DNA of 38,563 bases from Clostridiales bacterium DTU086 (GTDB taxonomy: Bacteria; Bacillota; DTU086), in contig LFTO01000109.1 of the NCBI GenBank assembly GCA_001513335.1, forward strand, positions 1-38,563. Reading direction: 5' to 3'. Made by a program: the position numbers and the translations under genes. Below, in pieces: positions 8,189 through 16,218 of this stretch. Below the pieces are notes generated by a model that was given only the letters and a program-made list of their open reading frames with translations, was not told the DNA's origin and ran no database searches. Each line of letters starts with the position of its first letter. The first letter of the stretch is position 1.

Positions 8189-9520
8189 TTGCAGGCAATA
8201 ATGAACGCAACTGCTGGGTCAGTTTTGGATCTGGTTCGCAGTCCAGGCAGTGTTACCGGGCAGGACAAGGGAGGAAAGAGGTTTCAGGATTACCTGACTT
8301 TCCAGAACTCAGACAGGGAGAAATACGGAAAGTCGCCCGTTGAGAGGCAGCGTTATTCTTATAGCAGGGATAAAAAGAAAACGGTTTTTCCCCATGAGCC
8401 TAAATGTGAGATTGAACCTGAGGAAGAAAACCAAAAAGTAACCTCCGATGGTACCCGTATGATTTCCCTTTTGCTCCAGGGACAGGTTTTTCAGACTGAA
8501 AGTAATTCAACTGTTGGAGGAAAAGGGAGTGGGGAAACCCCTCTCATGGAGGCTTTCCGGTCAAGCCTGGCAGAAACGGGCATTAAAGGAAGTAGTGTAA
8601 ATCCCGGTGCAGGCGGTGAAAGGGGTTTAAACCTTTTAACGGAGCCGGAACCTGACCTTTCCAGGGATTTGGCTGCTCAGTTCCATCCTCGTGATGACAA
8701 CGGGATTCCGTCAAAACTTCAAAACCCATTCCTATTGGAAGGAGAAGGAGACACCCCGGGGGTTTCAGGTAAAGATGGCTGCAGAGGCATGTCCTTCAGG
8801 TTCCAGGGTGAGGCTCACCTGGAAGGGGCCCCCGGCAGTTCAGGTGAAAATGCTTTGAATAATGCACTTCAGGATGCAAAACCGGCGCACCATGTTCACC
8901 AGGAAAGAGCATCCCAGGTTTTAGCTGAAAATGCCGGTACTTTCAACAGCTCAAAGCTGATTGAGCGGGCTGCTGCAGGCAGTTCCGGGGGCGAAACTGA
9001 TCCCGGGCTGGGACAGCCTGGCAGTGCTGCCCACATGGGAATGCAGAGTGCGCCCGTGAAGGGTTTGCCGGCTCAGAACCAGGATGCTTTTATTGGACGG
9101 CTTGCCCAGGTTTTGCAGGACCAGATGCTGGCTAAGAGTGAACTGCTCGTGCGGGACGGGAGAGCAGAAATCAAATTGGAGTTGAAACCGGAGTACCTGG
9201 GACGGCTCTTTGTACGCTTGTCTGTTGAGAATGGGGCTGTTAATGCAAGGTTTGTTGTAGAGAATCACCAGGTAAGGAACCTCATAGAAAACAATATGAG
9301 CCAGCTGAAACAGTGCCTTTCCGAACAGGGCATTTCCTGGCAGGATGCCAGTGTGGATGTAGGAGGTTCAGGAAGTGGCCAGGCCTATGAGGATGGCAGT
9401 TTCTTTTCCGGAGATTGGAGAAGGCAGGACGGCAGTGACACAAGGAAAATGATGGAACCCGATTTTCCGCCTGGTGCCGAAGTGCAGTATCGAGAATCCC
9501 TGATCAGTTTTCTGGCTTGA
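8189..9520 (+). CDS. fliK: Hook-length control protein FliK
   Basis: This 443-residue protein has a long, low-complexity, G/S/P/E-rich N-terminal part that works as the molecular ruler. Its C-terminal domain of about 100 residues is conserved (Flg_hook family), with ELKPEYLGRLFVRLSVENG and LIENNMSQLKQCLSEQGI. FliK is exported during hook growth, and its C domain switches FlhB from hook to filament substrates. TTG 8189 is preferred because GGGAGGTGA (8175-8182) precedes it; the in-frame GTG at 8180 lies inside that site. The gene precedes flgD, the hook cap. Confidence 0.88.
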   Translation: MQAIMNATAGSVLDLVRSPGSVTGQDKGGKRFQDYLTFQNSDREKYGKSPVERQRYSYSRDKKKTVFPHEPKCEIEPEEENQKVTSDGTRMISLLLQGQVFQTESNSTVGGKGSGETPLMEAFRSSLAETGIKGSSVNPGAGGERGLNLLTEPEPDLSRDLAAQFHPRDDNGIPSKLQNPFLLEGEGDTPGVSGKDGCRGMSFRFQGEAHLEGAPGSSGENALNNALQDAKPAHHVHQERASQVLAENAGTFNSSKLIERAAAGSSGGETDPGLGQPGSAAHMGMQSAPVKGLPAQNQDAFIGRLAQVLQDQMLAKSELLVRDGRAEIKLELKPEYLGRLFVRLSVENGAVNARFVVENHQVRNLIENNMSQLKQCLSEQGISWQDASVDVGGSGSGQAYEDGSFFSGDWRRQDGSDTRKMMEPDFPPGAEVQYRESLISFLA

Positions 9521-9544
9521 GGTTGGAGAGAAAGGAGGGTGAGT

Positions 9545-10033
9545 ATGGCAGTTACAGGTGTTACGGGTGTACAAACAGCTGCGGCAGGTACCGCAGGCAC
9601 CACTTCAACGGAGAAGAGCAATGTCCTGGGGCAGGATGCATTCCTGAAGCTTTTGATTACTCAGTTGCAGAACCAAAACCCCCTGGAGCCAATGAAGGAC
9701 ACGGAATTCATCGCTCAAATGGCTCAATTCAGCGCCCTGGAGCAGATGACCCAGGTTAAAGAGGAGATCCGGGGTTTAAGGGAAGACCTGGCAGCAGGAC
9801 TGGAAAAGATTAACGAAACCCTTTCCGGCTTCCAGGGAGGGGATGTTGACAAAGGAGAGCTAAAAGCCGCTGTAGATGCTGTAAACCTTCTGGGGAAAAA
9901 AGTTATGGCACAGGCCGAGGATAAGGTGATTGAAGGGATAGTGGAGTCGGTGAGAAATTTGACAACCGTTCCCATACTGTTAGTTGCTGGAAGAGAATTT
10001 AATTTAAGCAGTATTATAAAAGTTTTGACCTAA
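9545..10033 (+). CDS. flgD: Hook cap protein FlgD, short form
   Basis: The N-terminal region carries the conserved FlgD block [19 protein letters not shown], then [20 protein letters not shown]. FlgD caps the growing hook and guides FlgE assembly. At 162 residues it is shorter than proteobacterial FlgD and probably lacks most of the Ig-like C-terminal region; Bacillus-type FlgD is similarly short. The ATG at 9545 follows AGGAGG (9533-9538) by six bases. GTG 9539 is in frame but overlaps the site. Confidence 0.93.
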   Translation: MAVTGVTGVQTAAAGTAGTTSTEKSNVLGQDAFLKLLITQLQNQNPLEPMKDTEFIAQMAQFSALEQMTQVKEEIRGLREDLAAGLEKINETLSGFQGGDVDKGELKAAVDAVNLLGKKVMAQAEDKVIEGIVESVRNLTTVPILLVAGREFNLSSIIKVLT

Positions 10034-10053
10034 CTATCAAGGTGGTGCTTTAG

Positions 10054-10440
10054 TTGACTGGCTTTGACCCCAGGCTGACCACAATTCCACAAAGTGTACC
10101 TCAAAAAGGGACGGAAGTAAAGCCTAAAAGCGGCAGTAAGGCAGGTCCCCGTTTCGAAAGTTTGCTTGACCAGGCACTGAAGGAACAGTCTTTGAAGTTT
10201 TCCCAGCACGCGCAGAAGAGGCTTCAAAGCAGGGGTATCGAGATAGACAAGAAAATGATTACTGAACTTGAAGGTGCCCTGGAAAAAGCCCGTTCCAAGT
10301 CCGCGAGGGAATCGCTGATTTTAATGCAGGACTGTGCCTTTGTGGTAAGCGTCCCCAACAAGACCGTAATTACGGTGATCGACGGGGAGAACATTAAAGA
10401 CAATGTATTTACGAATATTGACAGTGCGGTGATTATATAG
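10054..10440 (+). CDS. TIGR02530-type flagellar operon protein, function unknown
   Basis: This 128-residue protein lies between flgD and flgE. It has a SQHAQKRLQSRGIEI motif, a helical middle and a C-terminal block of beta-type residues (VVSVPNKTVITV, then VFTNIDSAVII). This matches my recollection of the TIGR02530 'flagellar operon protein' family, found next to hook genes in Firmicutes and related groups. There is no membrane segment or export signal. The role is not established; position suggests hook assembly or length control. The start is TTG 10054 after AAGGTGG. Confidence 0.78.
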   Translation: MTGFDPRLTTIPQSVPQKGTEVKPKSGSKAGPRFESLLDQALKEQSLKFSQHAQKRLQSRGIEIDKKMITELEGALEKARSKSARESLILMQDCAFVVSVPNKTVITVIDGENIKDNVFTNIDSAVII

Positions 10441-10465
10441 GGCTGGACCTCCAGGAGGAAGCCCT
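10439..10465 (+). other. Strong intercistronic hairpin before flgE
   Basis: AGGGCT (10439-10444) pairs with AGCCCT (10460-10465). Inside it CCTCC and GGAGG form a second stem. The structure begins on the stop codon of the preceding gene and has no T-run. It could stabilise or process the mRNA ahead of the highly expressed hook gene. Confidence 0.5.
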
Positions 10466-10521
10466 GACCGTGGAATGACGGAAGCGGTCGAAAATCACGA
10501 CTTAAAGGGAGGTCATTTATT

Positions 10522-11343
10522 ATGATGCGTTGTATGTATTCGGCTGTGGGTGCCCTCCGTGCCCACCAGACCCGTATGGATGTAATTGGGAACAACATTG
10601 CTAACGTAAATACTGTCGGTTTCAAAAGCAGCCGGGTAACGTTTCAGGACGTCTTTTACCAGACTATGAGTTCCGGTTCTGCTGCCACTGAAACCCGCGG
10701 GGGTACAAACCCGAAACAGGTTGGAATTGGCATGACCACCAGTACCATTGATACGGTCCAGACCCAGGGGAACGTCCAGCCTACAGGGATAGGCACAGAT
10801 TTGATGATCCAGGGTGACGGTTTTTTTGTCCTGGGGACTGAGGGTGATGCTGAAGAGACTTATTACACCCGTGCAGGTGTCTTTGGCTTTGACAATGAGG
10901 GAAACCTGGTAAATAAAAGCAACGGTCTCTATGTTCAAGACGTAGAGGGGAATATAATTAACGTTCCTACTGACGCCCAGAGCTACAGTATCGATACTAA
11001 TGGCTATGTAAGATATGTGCAAGCTGACGGCACTATGGTTGAGAATCCACAGCAAATTGCTCTGGCAAAGTTTGCTAACCCTGAGGGGCTCATCAAGGAA
11101 GGGGAGAACCTGTATCGCTATGATGTGAATGCCGGTGCTGAAGCAGGAGGAAACTTGAATGGTGGAGCCCCAGGTGAAAACGGCCGCGGCACTATTGTAT
11201 CCAGTGCCCTGGAAATGTCCAACGTGGAATTGGCACAGGAGCTGACGGACCTGGTTACCACTCAGAGGGGATACCAGGCCAATGCCAGGATCATCACTAC
11301 TGCAGACGAAATGCTCCAGGAACTGGTAAACATGAAACGTTAA
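10522..11343 (+). CDS. flgE: Flagellar hook protein FlgE
   Basis: This 273-residue protein has the rod/hook N-terminal motif MDVIGNNIANVNTVGFKSSR. The family signature DLMIQGDGFFVL lies near residues 94-105, and a C-terminal helix has LVTTQRGYQANARII. Length and position after flgD match the short FlgE of Bacillus (about 264 residues); annotation pipelines often label such proteins FlgG. It polymerises into the hook outside the cell. GGGAGGT is eight bases before ATG 10522; ATG 10525 is an equally plausible start. The paralogous flgF and flgG genes lie at 23.9-25.4 kb. Confidence 0.88.
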   Translation: MMRCMYSAVGALRAHQTRMDVIGNNIANVNTVGFKSSRVTFQDVFYQTMSSGSAATETRGGTNPKQVGIGMTTSTIDTVQTQGNVQPTGIGTDLMIQGDGFFVLGTEGDAEETYYTRAGVFGFDNEGNLVNKSNGLYVQDVEGNIINVPTDAQSYSIDTNGYVRYVQADGTMVENPQQIALAKFANPEGLIKEGENLYRYDVNAGAEAGGNLNGGAPGENGRGTIVSSALEMSNVELAQELTDLVTTQRGYQANARIITTADEMLQELVNMKR

Positions 11344-11379
11344 TAGAGGCTTCGTATATTTTTAGGGGAGGCTGGCAGG

Positions 11380-11580
11380 GTGATTGACGTAACTACATTT
11401 GACGGAAGGCAGATTACTCTGAATGCGGAATTGATTGAGACTGTTGAGAGTGTTCCGGAAACCCTAATTTCCCTGACAACGGGGAAACGGCTGCTGGTCC
11501 AGGAATCGCGAAGCGAAATCAAAGAATTGGTCCTTGCCTACCGGCGGTTCATACACGAACCGCCGGAAGACAGGGATTAA
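11380..11580 (+). CDS. FlbD/SwrD family flagellar protein
   Basis: This 66-residue protein opens MIDVTTFDGRQITLNAELIE, the FlbD/SwrD (YlzI) signature. It continues IETVESVPETLISLTTGKRLLV, matching 'iE.iE.tPDTvItLt.Gkk.vV'. The Bacillus homologue SwrD increases flagellar torque. Its place between flgE and the stator genes fits that role and is conserved in Firmicutes. The start is GTG 11380, eight bases after AGGGGAGG. Confidence 0.85.
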   Translation: MIDVTTFDGRQITLNAELIETVESVPETLISLTTGKRLLVQESRSEIKELVLAYRRFIHEPPEDRD

Positions 11581-11596
11581 CCTGAGGTGAGCGGCA

Positions 11597-12397
11597 GTGT
11601 TATACAGATTGGATTTTATGACAATTATCGGCCTTTCCGCGGCTGCTGTTGTAGTGGTTTCCGCTGTAATATCAGGGAGCAGGCTGGATCTCTACTGGAA
11701 TATCCCTGCAGTAATGATTACAATCCTCGGTTCTTTCTTTACGGTGGTTGTGCAGCATGACTACCAGCAGGTTAAGGATGTTTTTAAAGTTGCCAAAAAG
11801 GCTTTTTCCACGGAGACTGCCGAACCTCAGGAACTAATTCCTGTATTTGTAAAACTTGCCAGGAAAGCCCGTAGAGAGGGTCTTCTTGCCCTGGAGGAAG
11901 ACATGGATTTGATTCCTGATCCCTTTTTTGCCAAGGGGATCCAGCTTATGGTTGACGCTGTTGACCCGGATACCATCAGGGACATTCTGGAGACAGAGAT
12001 TTACAGTATGGAAGAGCGGCATGAAAAGGGACAGAGTATATTCAGGCGCTGGGCTTCCATGGCACCGGCTTTTGGGATGATCGGTACCCTTGTGGGACTA
12101 GTACAAATGCTTTCTGTACTGGATGATCCCTCTGCTCTTGGGCCGGGAATGTCTATAGCCCTGTTAACTACACTTTACGGTGTTCTTCTTGCCAATCTCA
12201 TACTTACTCCCATTGCCGGCAAGTTGGAACTCCGGAGCAGCGAGGAGGTAAAATTCAAGACACTGATCCTGGAGGGCGTTATTTCTATACAATCGGGAGT
12301 AAACCCCAGGATACTTGAAGAAAAACTTAACGCTCTAATTCCGCCTTCTCACCGGTATGGCAACGGTATAGAGGTGAGTGTCCATGTACCGTCTTAA
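11597..12397 (+). CDS. motA: Flagellar stator subunit MotA, MotP/PomA-like
   Basis: This 266-residue protein has four membrane segments and a cytoplasmic loop rich in charged residues that contacts FliG. The segment MAPAFGMIGTLVGLVQML, followed by LDDPSALGPGMSIALLTTLYG, resembles the Na+-driven MotP/PomA subgroup more than proton-type MotA. It forms the stator channel with MotB. GTG 11597 follows GAGGTGA. The gene overlaps motB by 14 bases. The ion preference is inferred from motif resemblance only. Confidence 0.93.
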   Translation: MLYRLDFMTIIGLSAAAVVVVSAVISGSRLDLYWNIPAVMITILGSFFTVVVQHDYQQVKDVFKVAKKAFSTETAEPQELIPVFVKLARKARREGLLALEEDMDLIPDPFFAKGIQLMVDAVDPDTIRDILETEIYSMEERHEKGQSIFRRWASMAPAFGMIGTLVGLVQMLSVLDDPSALGPGMSIALLTTLYGVLLANLILTPIAGKLELRSSEEVKFKTLILEGVISIQSGVNPRILEEKLNALIPPSHRYGNGIEVSVHVPS

Positions 12398-13109
12398 GAA
12401 GAAGCCTGCCGCCGGGGGAAATGAATGGCTGATTACATATTCTGACCTTGTTACACTCCTTCTGGTTTTCTTTGTCCTTTTGTATGCTTTCTCCAAGGTG
12501 GATCTGGAGAAATTTCAAGGTTTTGTAGAATCATTCCAGGGACAGGGAGTCCTCATGGAGGGATCCGGAGTACTGGAAGAAAGCCTTATCGGTGGACAAG
12601 AAGATAAGGACCCCATGGAGGCGTTTTCTCGGGGGAATGTGGAAGGTATGTACCAAGTGACAATACAGTTTTTGAGAAAAGAAGGCCTCCTGGACCTGGT
12701 TGAAGTGAGTTATCAGGAAGTGGGTGTTGCTCTTAACATTAAGGAAGCTATTCTCTTTGATTCTGGTAATGCAGTATTGAAACCCGGTGCAAGAGAGCTG
12801 TTGAACAGGTTAGCCAGGTTTTTGGATGAAATTCCTAACGAAATTGTAGTTGAGGGGCATACCGACAACCGCCCCATCAGTACTCTGCGGTACCCCAGCA
12901 ACTGGGAGCTGTCTGTTGACCGAGCAGTCAAGGTGGTGCGCTACCTAACTGAGGAGGAGGGGCTTGAACCTGGGAAGTTTGTTGCGTTGGGGTATGGAGA
13001 ACATCGCCCTGAAATTCCTAACACCACTGTAGAAAACCGGGCAAAAAACAGGAGGGTGATGATTATTATTAAGGCAAACGAGGTGCCAAGTGAGGTGTCA
13101 GGTAAGTGA
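12384..13109 (+). CDS. motB: Flagellar stator subunit MotB, MotS/PomB-like
   Basis: This 241-residue protein has a short basic N terminus and one membrane helix with the ion-binding Asp at residue 21 (TYSDLVTLLLVFFVLLYAFS). A plug/linker follows, then a C-terminal OmpA-like peptidoglycan-binding domain with VEGHTDNRP near residues 155-163. The membrane helix resembles Na+-type MotS/PomB. ATG 12384 is chosen because GAGGTG precedes it by seven bases; GTG 12378 is an alternative. The stop overlaps the fliL start. Confidence 0.94.
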   Translation: MYRLKKKPAAGGNEWLITYSDLVTLLLVFFVLLYAFSKVDLEKFQGFVESFQGQGVLMEGSGVLEESLIGGQEDKDPMEAFSRGNVEGMYQVTIQFLRKEGLLDLVEVSYQEVGVALNIKEAILFDSGNAVLKPGARELLNRLARFLDEIPNEIVVEGHTDNRPISTLRYPSNWELSVDRAVKVVRYLTEEEGLEPGKFVALGYGEHRPEIPNTTVENRAKNRRVMIIIKANEVPSEVSGK

Positions 13110-13570
13110 GTAAAAGCGTGGAAAATCTGGAAGAAGTCAAGAAAATGGGGAATCTCAAACTGATTATTATCGTCCTTTTGGCTGTCATTTTTGTGGGGGG
13201 TACTGCCTTTGGCTATGTCGTTTTCTTTGGATCAAATTCTTCCTCCCAGGCGAAAGAGAGCCCCGAAATTTTCAAAATGACCCTGGATACTTTTACTGTT
13301 AACCTTTCAGATATGGAATACCGAAGGTACCTGCGTACTGATATTACCCTGGAATTTTTTAATGAAAAAGCAATTGAAGAAGCAGAACTAAAAAAACACC
13401 GGGTGAGGGATAAAATTATTTCCATTCTCAGCCACAAATCAGTAAGTGATTTTGATAGTAATCAAAAGTTAGAGAAGAGCAGGGTAGAGCTGTTGGGTGC
13501 TGTCAATGAGATTCTTGGGGAGAACAGTCAAATAAAGGCTCTGTATTTTGAAAACTTTATTATTCAGTAA
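13106..13570 (+). CDS. fliL: Flagellar basal body protein FliL
   Basis: This 154-residue protein has an N-terminal cytoplasmic stretch, one membrane helix (about residues 14-36, LIIIVLLAVIFVGGTAFGYV) and an extracytoplasmic domain. That domain starts FTVNLSDMEYRRYLRTDITLE, matching the FliL 'vNLad...RYLkv.i.le' pattern. FliL surrounds the stator and supports torque and stator stability. GTG 13106 overlaps the motB stop and has GAGGTG eight bases upstream. Confidence 0.92.
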   Translation: MSKSVENLEEVKKMGNLKLIIIVLLAVIFVGGTAFGYVVFFGSNSSSQAKESPEIFKMTLDTFTVNLSDMEYRRYLRTDITLEFFNEKAIEEAELKKHRVRDKIISILSHKSVSDFDSNQKLEKSRVELLGAVNEILGENSQIKALYFENFIIQ

Positions 13571-13582
13571 TTGGGGGGCATT

Positions 13583-13954
13583 ATGAACATCACTCGAATG
13601 ACGGAGGAACAAATTCAGAGTATGCTGGGGGACTTACTGGAAAATTCTGAACCCAGGATCCGCAAAGTCCAGTTTCAAAATTTGGAACAGACTGTTGACT
13701 GTGAACAAGAACTGGATATTTCCCTGCTCAGCGATGTTACCACTAATATGAGTGTGGAACTGGGGAGGACCGAACTTTCAGTCCGCGAAATTCTGGAACT
13801 GGAGGTTGGGACGGTAATTGAACTTGACAAGGTAGCAGGGGAAGAAGTAGAAGTATTTATCAACGACCAGCCTTTCGTTTCTGCAGAAGTAGTAATTATC
13901 AACGATGCCTTTGGAATAAGGGTAAATTCATTTTTGGAGACTGTGGAGGAATAG
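13583..13954 (+). CDS. fliN: FliN-type switch protein (stand-alone SpoA domain)
   Basis: This 123-residue protein has a SpoA/FliN C-terminal domain: LLSDVTTNMSVELGRTELSV, then LELEVGTVIELDKVAGEEVEV and a VNSFLE end. Its N-terminal linker has VQFQNLE, as in FliN/FliY linkers. It lies where fliM usually follows fliL, while fliM and fliY are 14 kb downstream. It could be a true C-ring FliN or a specialised extra SpoA protein. ATG 13583 is preferred over TTG 13571, which lies at the ribosome site. Confidence 0.85.
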   Translation: MNITRMTEEQIQSMLGDLLENSEPRIRKVQFQNLEQTVDCEQELDISLLSDVTTNMSVELGRTELSVREILELEVGTVIELDKVAGEEVEVFINDQPFVSAEVVIINDAFGIRVNSFLETVEE

Positions 13955-13956
13955 CA

Positions 13957-14319
13957 TTGGGTTGGGATTTTTTCATCGCCCTAGTCAAATTAATCTTCCT
14001 CTTGCCCCTGGTCCTTCTTTTGGCTTATGTGGTTATCCGTTACGGACTTCCGCGACTGGGTGCGGCAGGATCTGTTCATGGTTCCCATTTGCGAATTGTT
14101 GACCGTCTTGTTTTGAATTCCAAAAGCAGCATTATCGTTATTGAAGCTGCGGGGAAATATTTTCTCCTGGCTCATAACGATGGGGTCACCAGTTTGATTA
14201 AAGAAATGGACGATTACCCCCCGGTTGAAATACAGGAGGATGGGGTTTTGGGGCTTGCGGAAATGGTTCAAAAAACCAAAAGAAAGTTTGCAGATCGTAA
14301 ACCACGGCAGAGGGACTGA
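13957..14319 (+). CDS. fliO: Flagellar export protein FliO/FliZ
   Basis: This 120-residue protein has one N-terminal membrane helix (about residues 4-24). A basic cytoplasmic domain follows with LRIVDRLVLNSKSSIIVIEA and KYFLLAHNDGVTSLI, matching FliO ('l.v.er..l....slyvv.v.gr.lLlg....g..ll'). FliO helps assemble the FliP ring of the export gate. TTG 13957 is six bases after GGAGGA. It sits immediately before fliP, as expected. Confidence 0.87.
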   Translation: MGWDFFIALVKLIFLLPLVLLLAYVVIRYGLPRLGAAGSVHGSHLRIVDRLVLNSKSSIIVIEAAGKYFLLAHNDGVTSLIKEMDDYPPVEIQEDGVLGLAEMVQKTKRKFADRKPRQRD

Positions 14320-14325
14320 ACACTG

Positions 14326-15093
14326 GTGACTTCAAAAAGATTATCCAAGACAGTAATTATTATTTTAATAGTTGTAGTTGTGGTGGGGTGGTTTGTCCCG
14401 GAGGCAGGAGCTCAGCCAATAACTGTTCCGGACATTAATCTTGATGTAGGGCAGTCAGATGAACCCGAGCAGGTTGTAGGGACTCTGCAGATTCTTTTTT
14501 TGCTTACTATTCTTACTCTTGCTCCTGCTTTTCTGGTAATGATGACCTCCTTTACGAGGATTGTTGTGGTGCTTTCTTTTCTCCGGAATGCTTTGGCAAC
14601 ACAGCAGACTCCGCCTAACCAGGTTTTAATTGGGTTAGCGTTGTTTCTCACGTTTTTTACTATGGCCCCTATATTCCAGGACATTAAGACCGAAGCCATT
14701 GACCCCTATTTAGCCCAGCAGATAACACAGGAAGAGGCTTTCGAGGCCGGTTCTGCTCCCTTGAAGGATTTTATGCTGAGACAGACTAGGGAAAAAGATT
14801 TGGCTCTCTTTGTTAGGATGTCAGATACGCCCAGGCCGCAAACCGAAGCAGATGTGCCCATGCACGTTCTTATTCCTGCATTTGCAATCAGTGAGCTCCG
14901 GGTCGCTTTTGAAATGGGCTTCCTTATATATGTACCTTTTTTAATTATTGATATGGTAGTTGCCAGCACCTTGATGTCTATGGGTATGTTTATGGTGCCG
15001 CCGATTATGATTTCCCTGCCCTTTAAAATACTGTTGTTTGTCATGGTGGATGGGTGGCACTTAATAGTAAAATCGCTGCTGGAGAGTTTTTAG
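14326..15093 (+). CDS. fliP: Flagellar export gate protein FliP
   Basis: This 255-residue protein has a signal peptide ending near EAGAQ and four membrane segments. Family motifs include MMTSFTRIVVVLSFLRNALA, TQQTPPNQVLIGLALFLTFF and IPAFAISELRVAFEMGF. FliP forms the core of the FliPQR export gate inside the MS-ring. The GTG start at 14326 has a modest ribosome site (GAGGGA). It precedes fliQ and fliR in the conserved order. Confidence 0.96.
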   Translation: MTSKRLSKTVIIILIVVVVVGWFVPEAGAQPITVPDINLDVGQSDEPEQVVGTLQILFLLTILTLAPAFLVMMTSFTRIVVVLSFLRNALATQQTPPNQVLIGLALFLTFFTMAPIFQDIKTEAIDPYLAQQITQEEAFEAGSAPLKDFMLRQTREKDLALFVRMSDTPRPQTEADVPMHVLIPAFAISELRVAFEMGFLIYVPFLIIDMVVASTLMSMGMFMVPPIMISLPFKILLFVMVDGWHLIVKSLLESF

Positions 15094-15116
15094 TGCAATG
15101 AAAGGGGCATAACGCA

Positions 15117-15386
15117 ATGTCGCAGGACTTTATAATTCACTTAGCCAGGGAAGCAATGGTAGTAGCCCTGTCACTTGCAGGGCCGCCGCTGGCTTTAGGA
15201 TTGTTGGTTGGTTTGACGGTTAGTGTTCTCCAGGCAACCACACAAATCCAGGAGCAGACACTGACCTTTGTCCCCAAAATCGTTGCTGTTTTTGTCGCTA
15301 TTCTTCTTTTTGGATCTTGGATGCTGGACAATATTGTGCGGTTTACCGAAAACCTTTTTGCCAGCCTCCCGTCTCTTATAAGATAG
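15117..15386 (+). CDS. fliQ: Flagellar export gate protein FliQ
   Basis: This 89-residue protein has two hydrophobic hairpin segments and the FliQ motif LVGLTVSVLQATTQIQEQTL followed by FVPK. Five copies wrap around the FliPR core of the export gate. Length and position between fliP and fliR are standard. Confidence 0.95.
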   Translation: MSQDFIIHLAREAMVVALSLAGPPLALGLLVGLTVSVLQATTQIQEQTLTFVPKIVAVFVAILLFGSWMLDNIVRFTENLFASLPSLIR

Positions 15387-15453
15387 TGCGAAGCATTCCT
15401 GCGTAATTTGGGGGGCAGCTGAAAAAATTTGGTCTGTTGGGTGGCAGGTTAGA

Positions 15454-16218
15454 ATGGATAGGTTTATCTTGGAGGAATTTCTTTTGATTTTTGTTCGGAC
15501 AACCGCATTTATGTTTGCTGCTCCGTTTTTCTCTATTAGGAATGTTCCTGTTTATATTAAGGTTAGCTTTGGTTTGATTCTGGCGGCTTTGTTGTATCCT
15601 GTTCTTAACCTTAACCAGGTGGCACCTGATGCAGGCAGCAGTCTCTACTGGTTGTCAGTAATACAGGAAACTTTGGTAGGGCTGATTCTGGGTTTTACTG
15701 CAACACTGGCTTTTTCCGCTATCAGAATGGCGGGGCAGTTTATAGATCTGCACATAGGGTTTGCAATGGCCGGCCTCTTTGACCCGGTTAGCGGGGTGCA
15801 TACAACCCTTATCGGAGAGTTTCTCTACATCATGGCCATGCTCCTGTTCTTTGTCCTGGATGGACACCATACCCTGCTGATTTTGCTGAGCAGAAGCTAT
15901 GAGGCGGTTCCCCTGATGGGGGCTGTCTTTGAGCCTGCACTGGCAGGGGAGGTAGCTGCAATTTTTTATTCGGCATTTGCGCTGGGGTTCAAGATTGCGG
16001 CACCTATTATTACGGTTATGTTTATTAGCGATATTTCTTTAAGCCTTATCAGCAGGACTGTGCCTCAGTTGAACGTTTTTATTACAGGATTTCCTTTGAA
16101 AGTTGGTTTTGGTTTCCTTGCACTTATTGTATTTATTCCTCTGTTTGCCAATTTAGTTGGAGGAGTCGTATCGGAAATGCAGAGGGCTCTGCTGAAAGTA
16201 ATGGGGGCTTTTCCATGA
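15454..16218 (+). CDS. fliR: Flagellar export gate protein FliR
   Basis: This 254-residue membrane protein has about six hydrophobic segments. Its motifs match FliR: an N-terminal RTTAFMFAAPFFSIRNVP, a middle ETLVGLILGF with GQFIDLHIGFAMA, and a C-terminal ISLSLISRTVPQLNVFITGF. One copy completes the FliPQR gate. The ribosome site before ATG 15454 is weak (GGCAGG), so translation may depend on upstream coupling. The stop overlaps the flhB start as ATGA. Confidence 0.94.
   Translation: MDRFILEEFLLIFVRTTAFMFAAPFFSIRNVPVYIKVSFGLILAALLYPVLNLNQVAPDAGSSLYWLSVIQETLVGLILGFTATLAFSAIRMAGQFIDLHIGFAMAGLFDPVSGVHTTLIGEFLYIMAMLLFFVLDGHHTLLILLSRSYEAVPLMGAVFEPALAGEVAAIFYSAFALGFKIAAPIITVMFISDISLSLISRTVPQLNVFITGFPLKVGFGFLALIVFIPLFANLVGGVVSEMQRALLKVMGAFP

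Noticed and set aside
10513-11055. Antisense frame of 180 codons within flgE
   Set aside because: It has no ribosome site or recognisable domain and lies opposite a clear hook gene.
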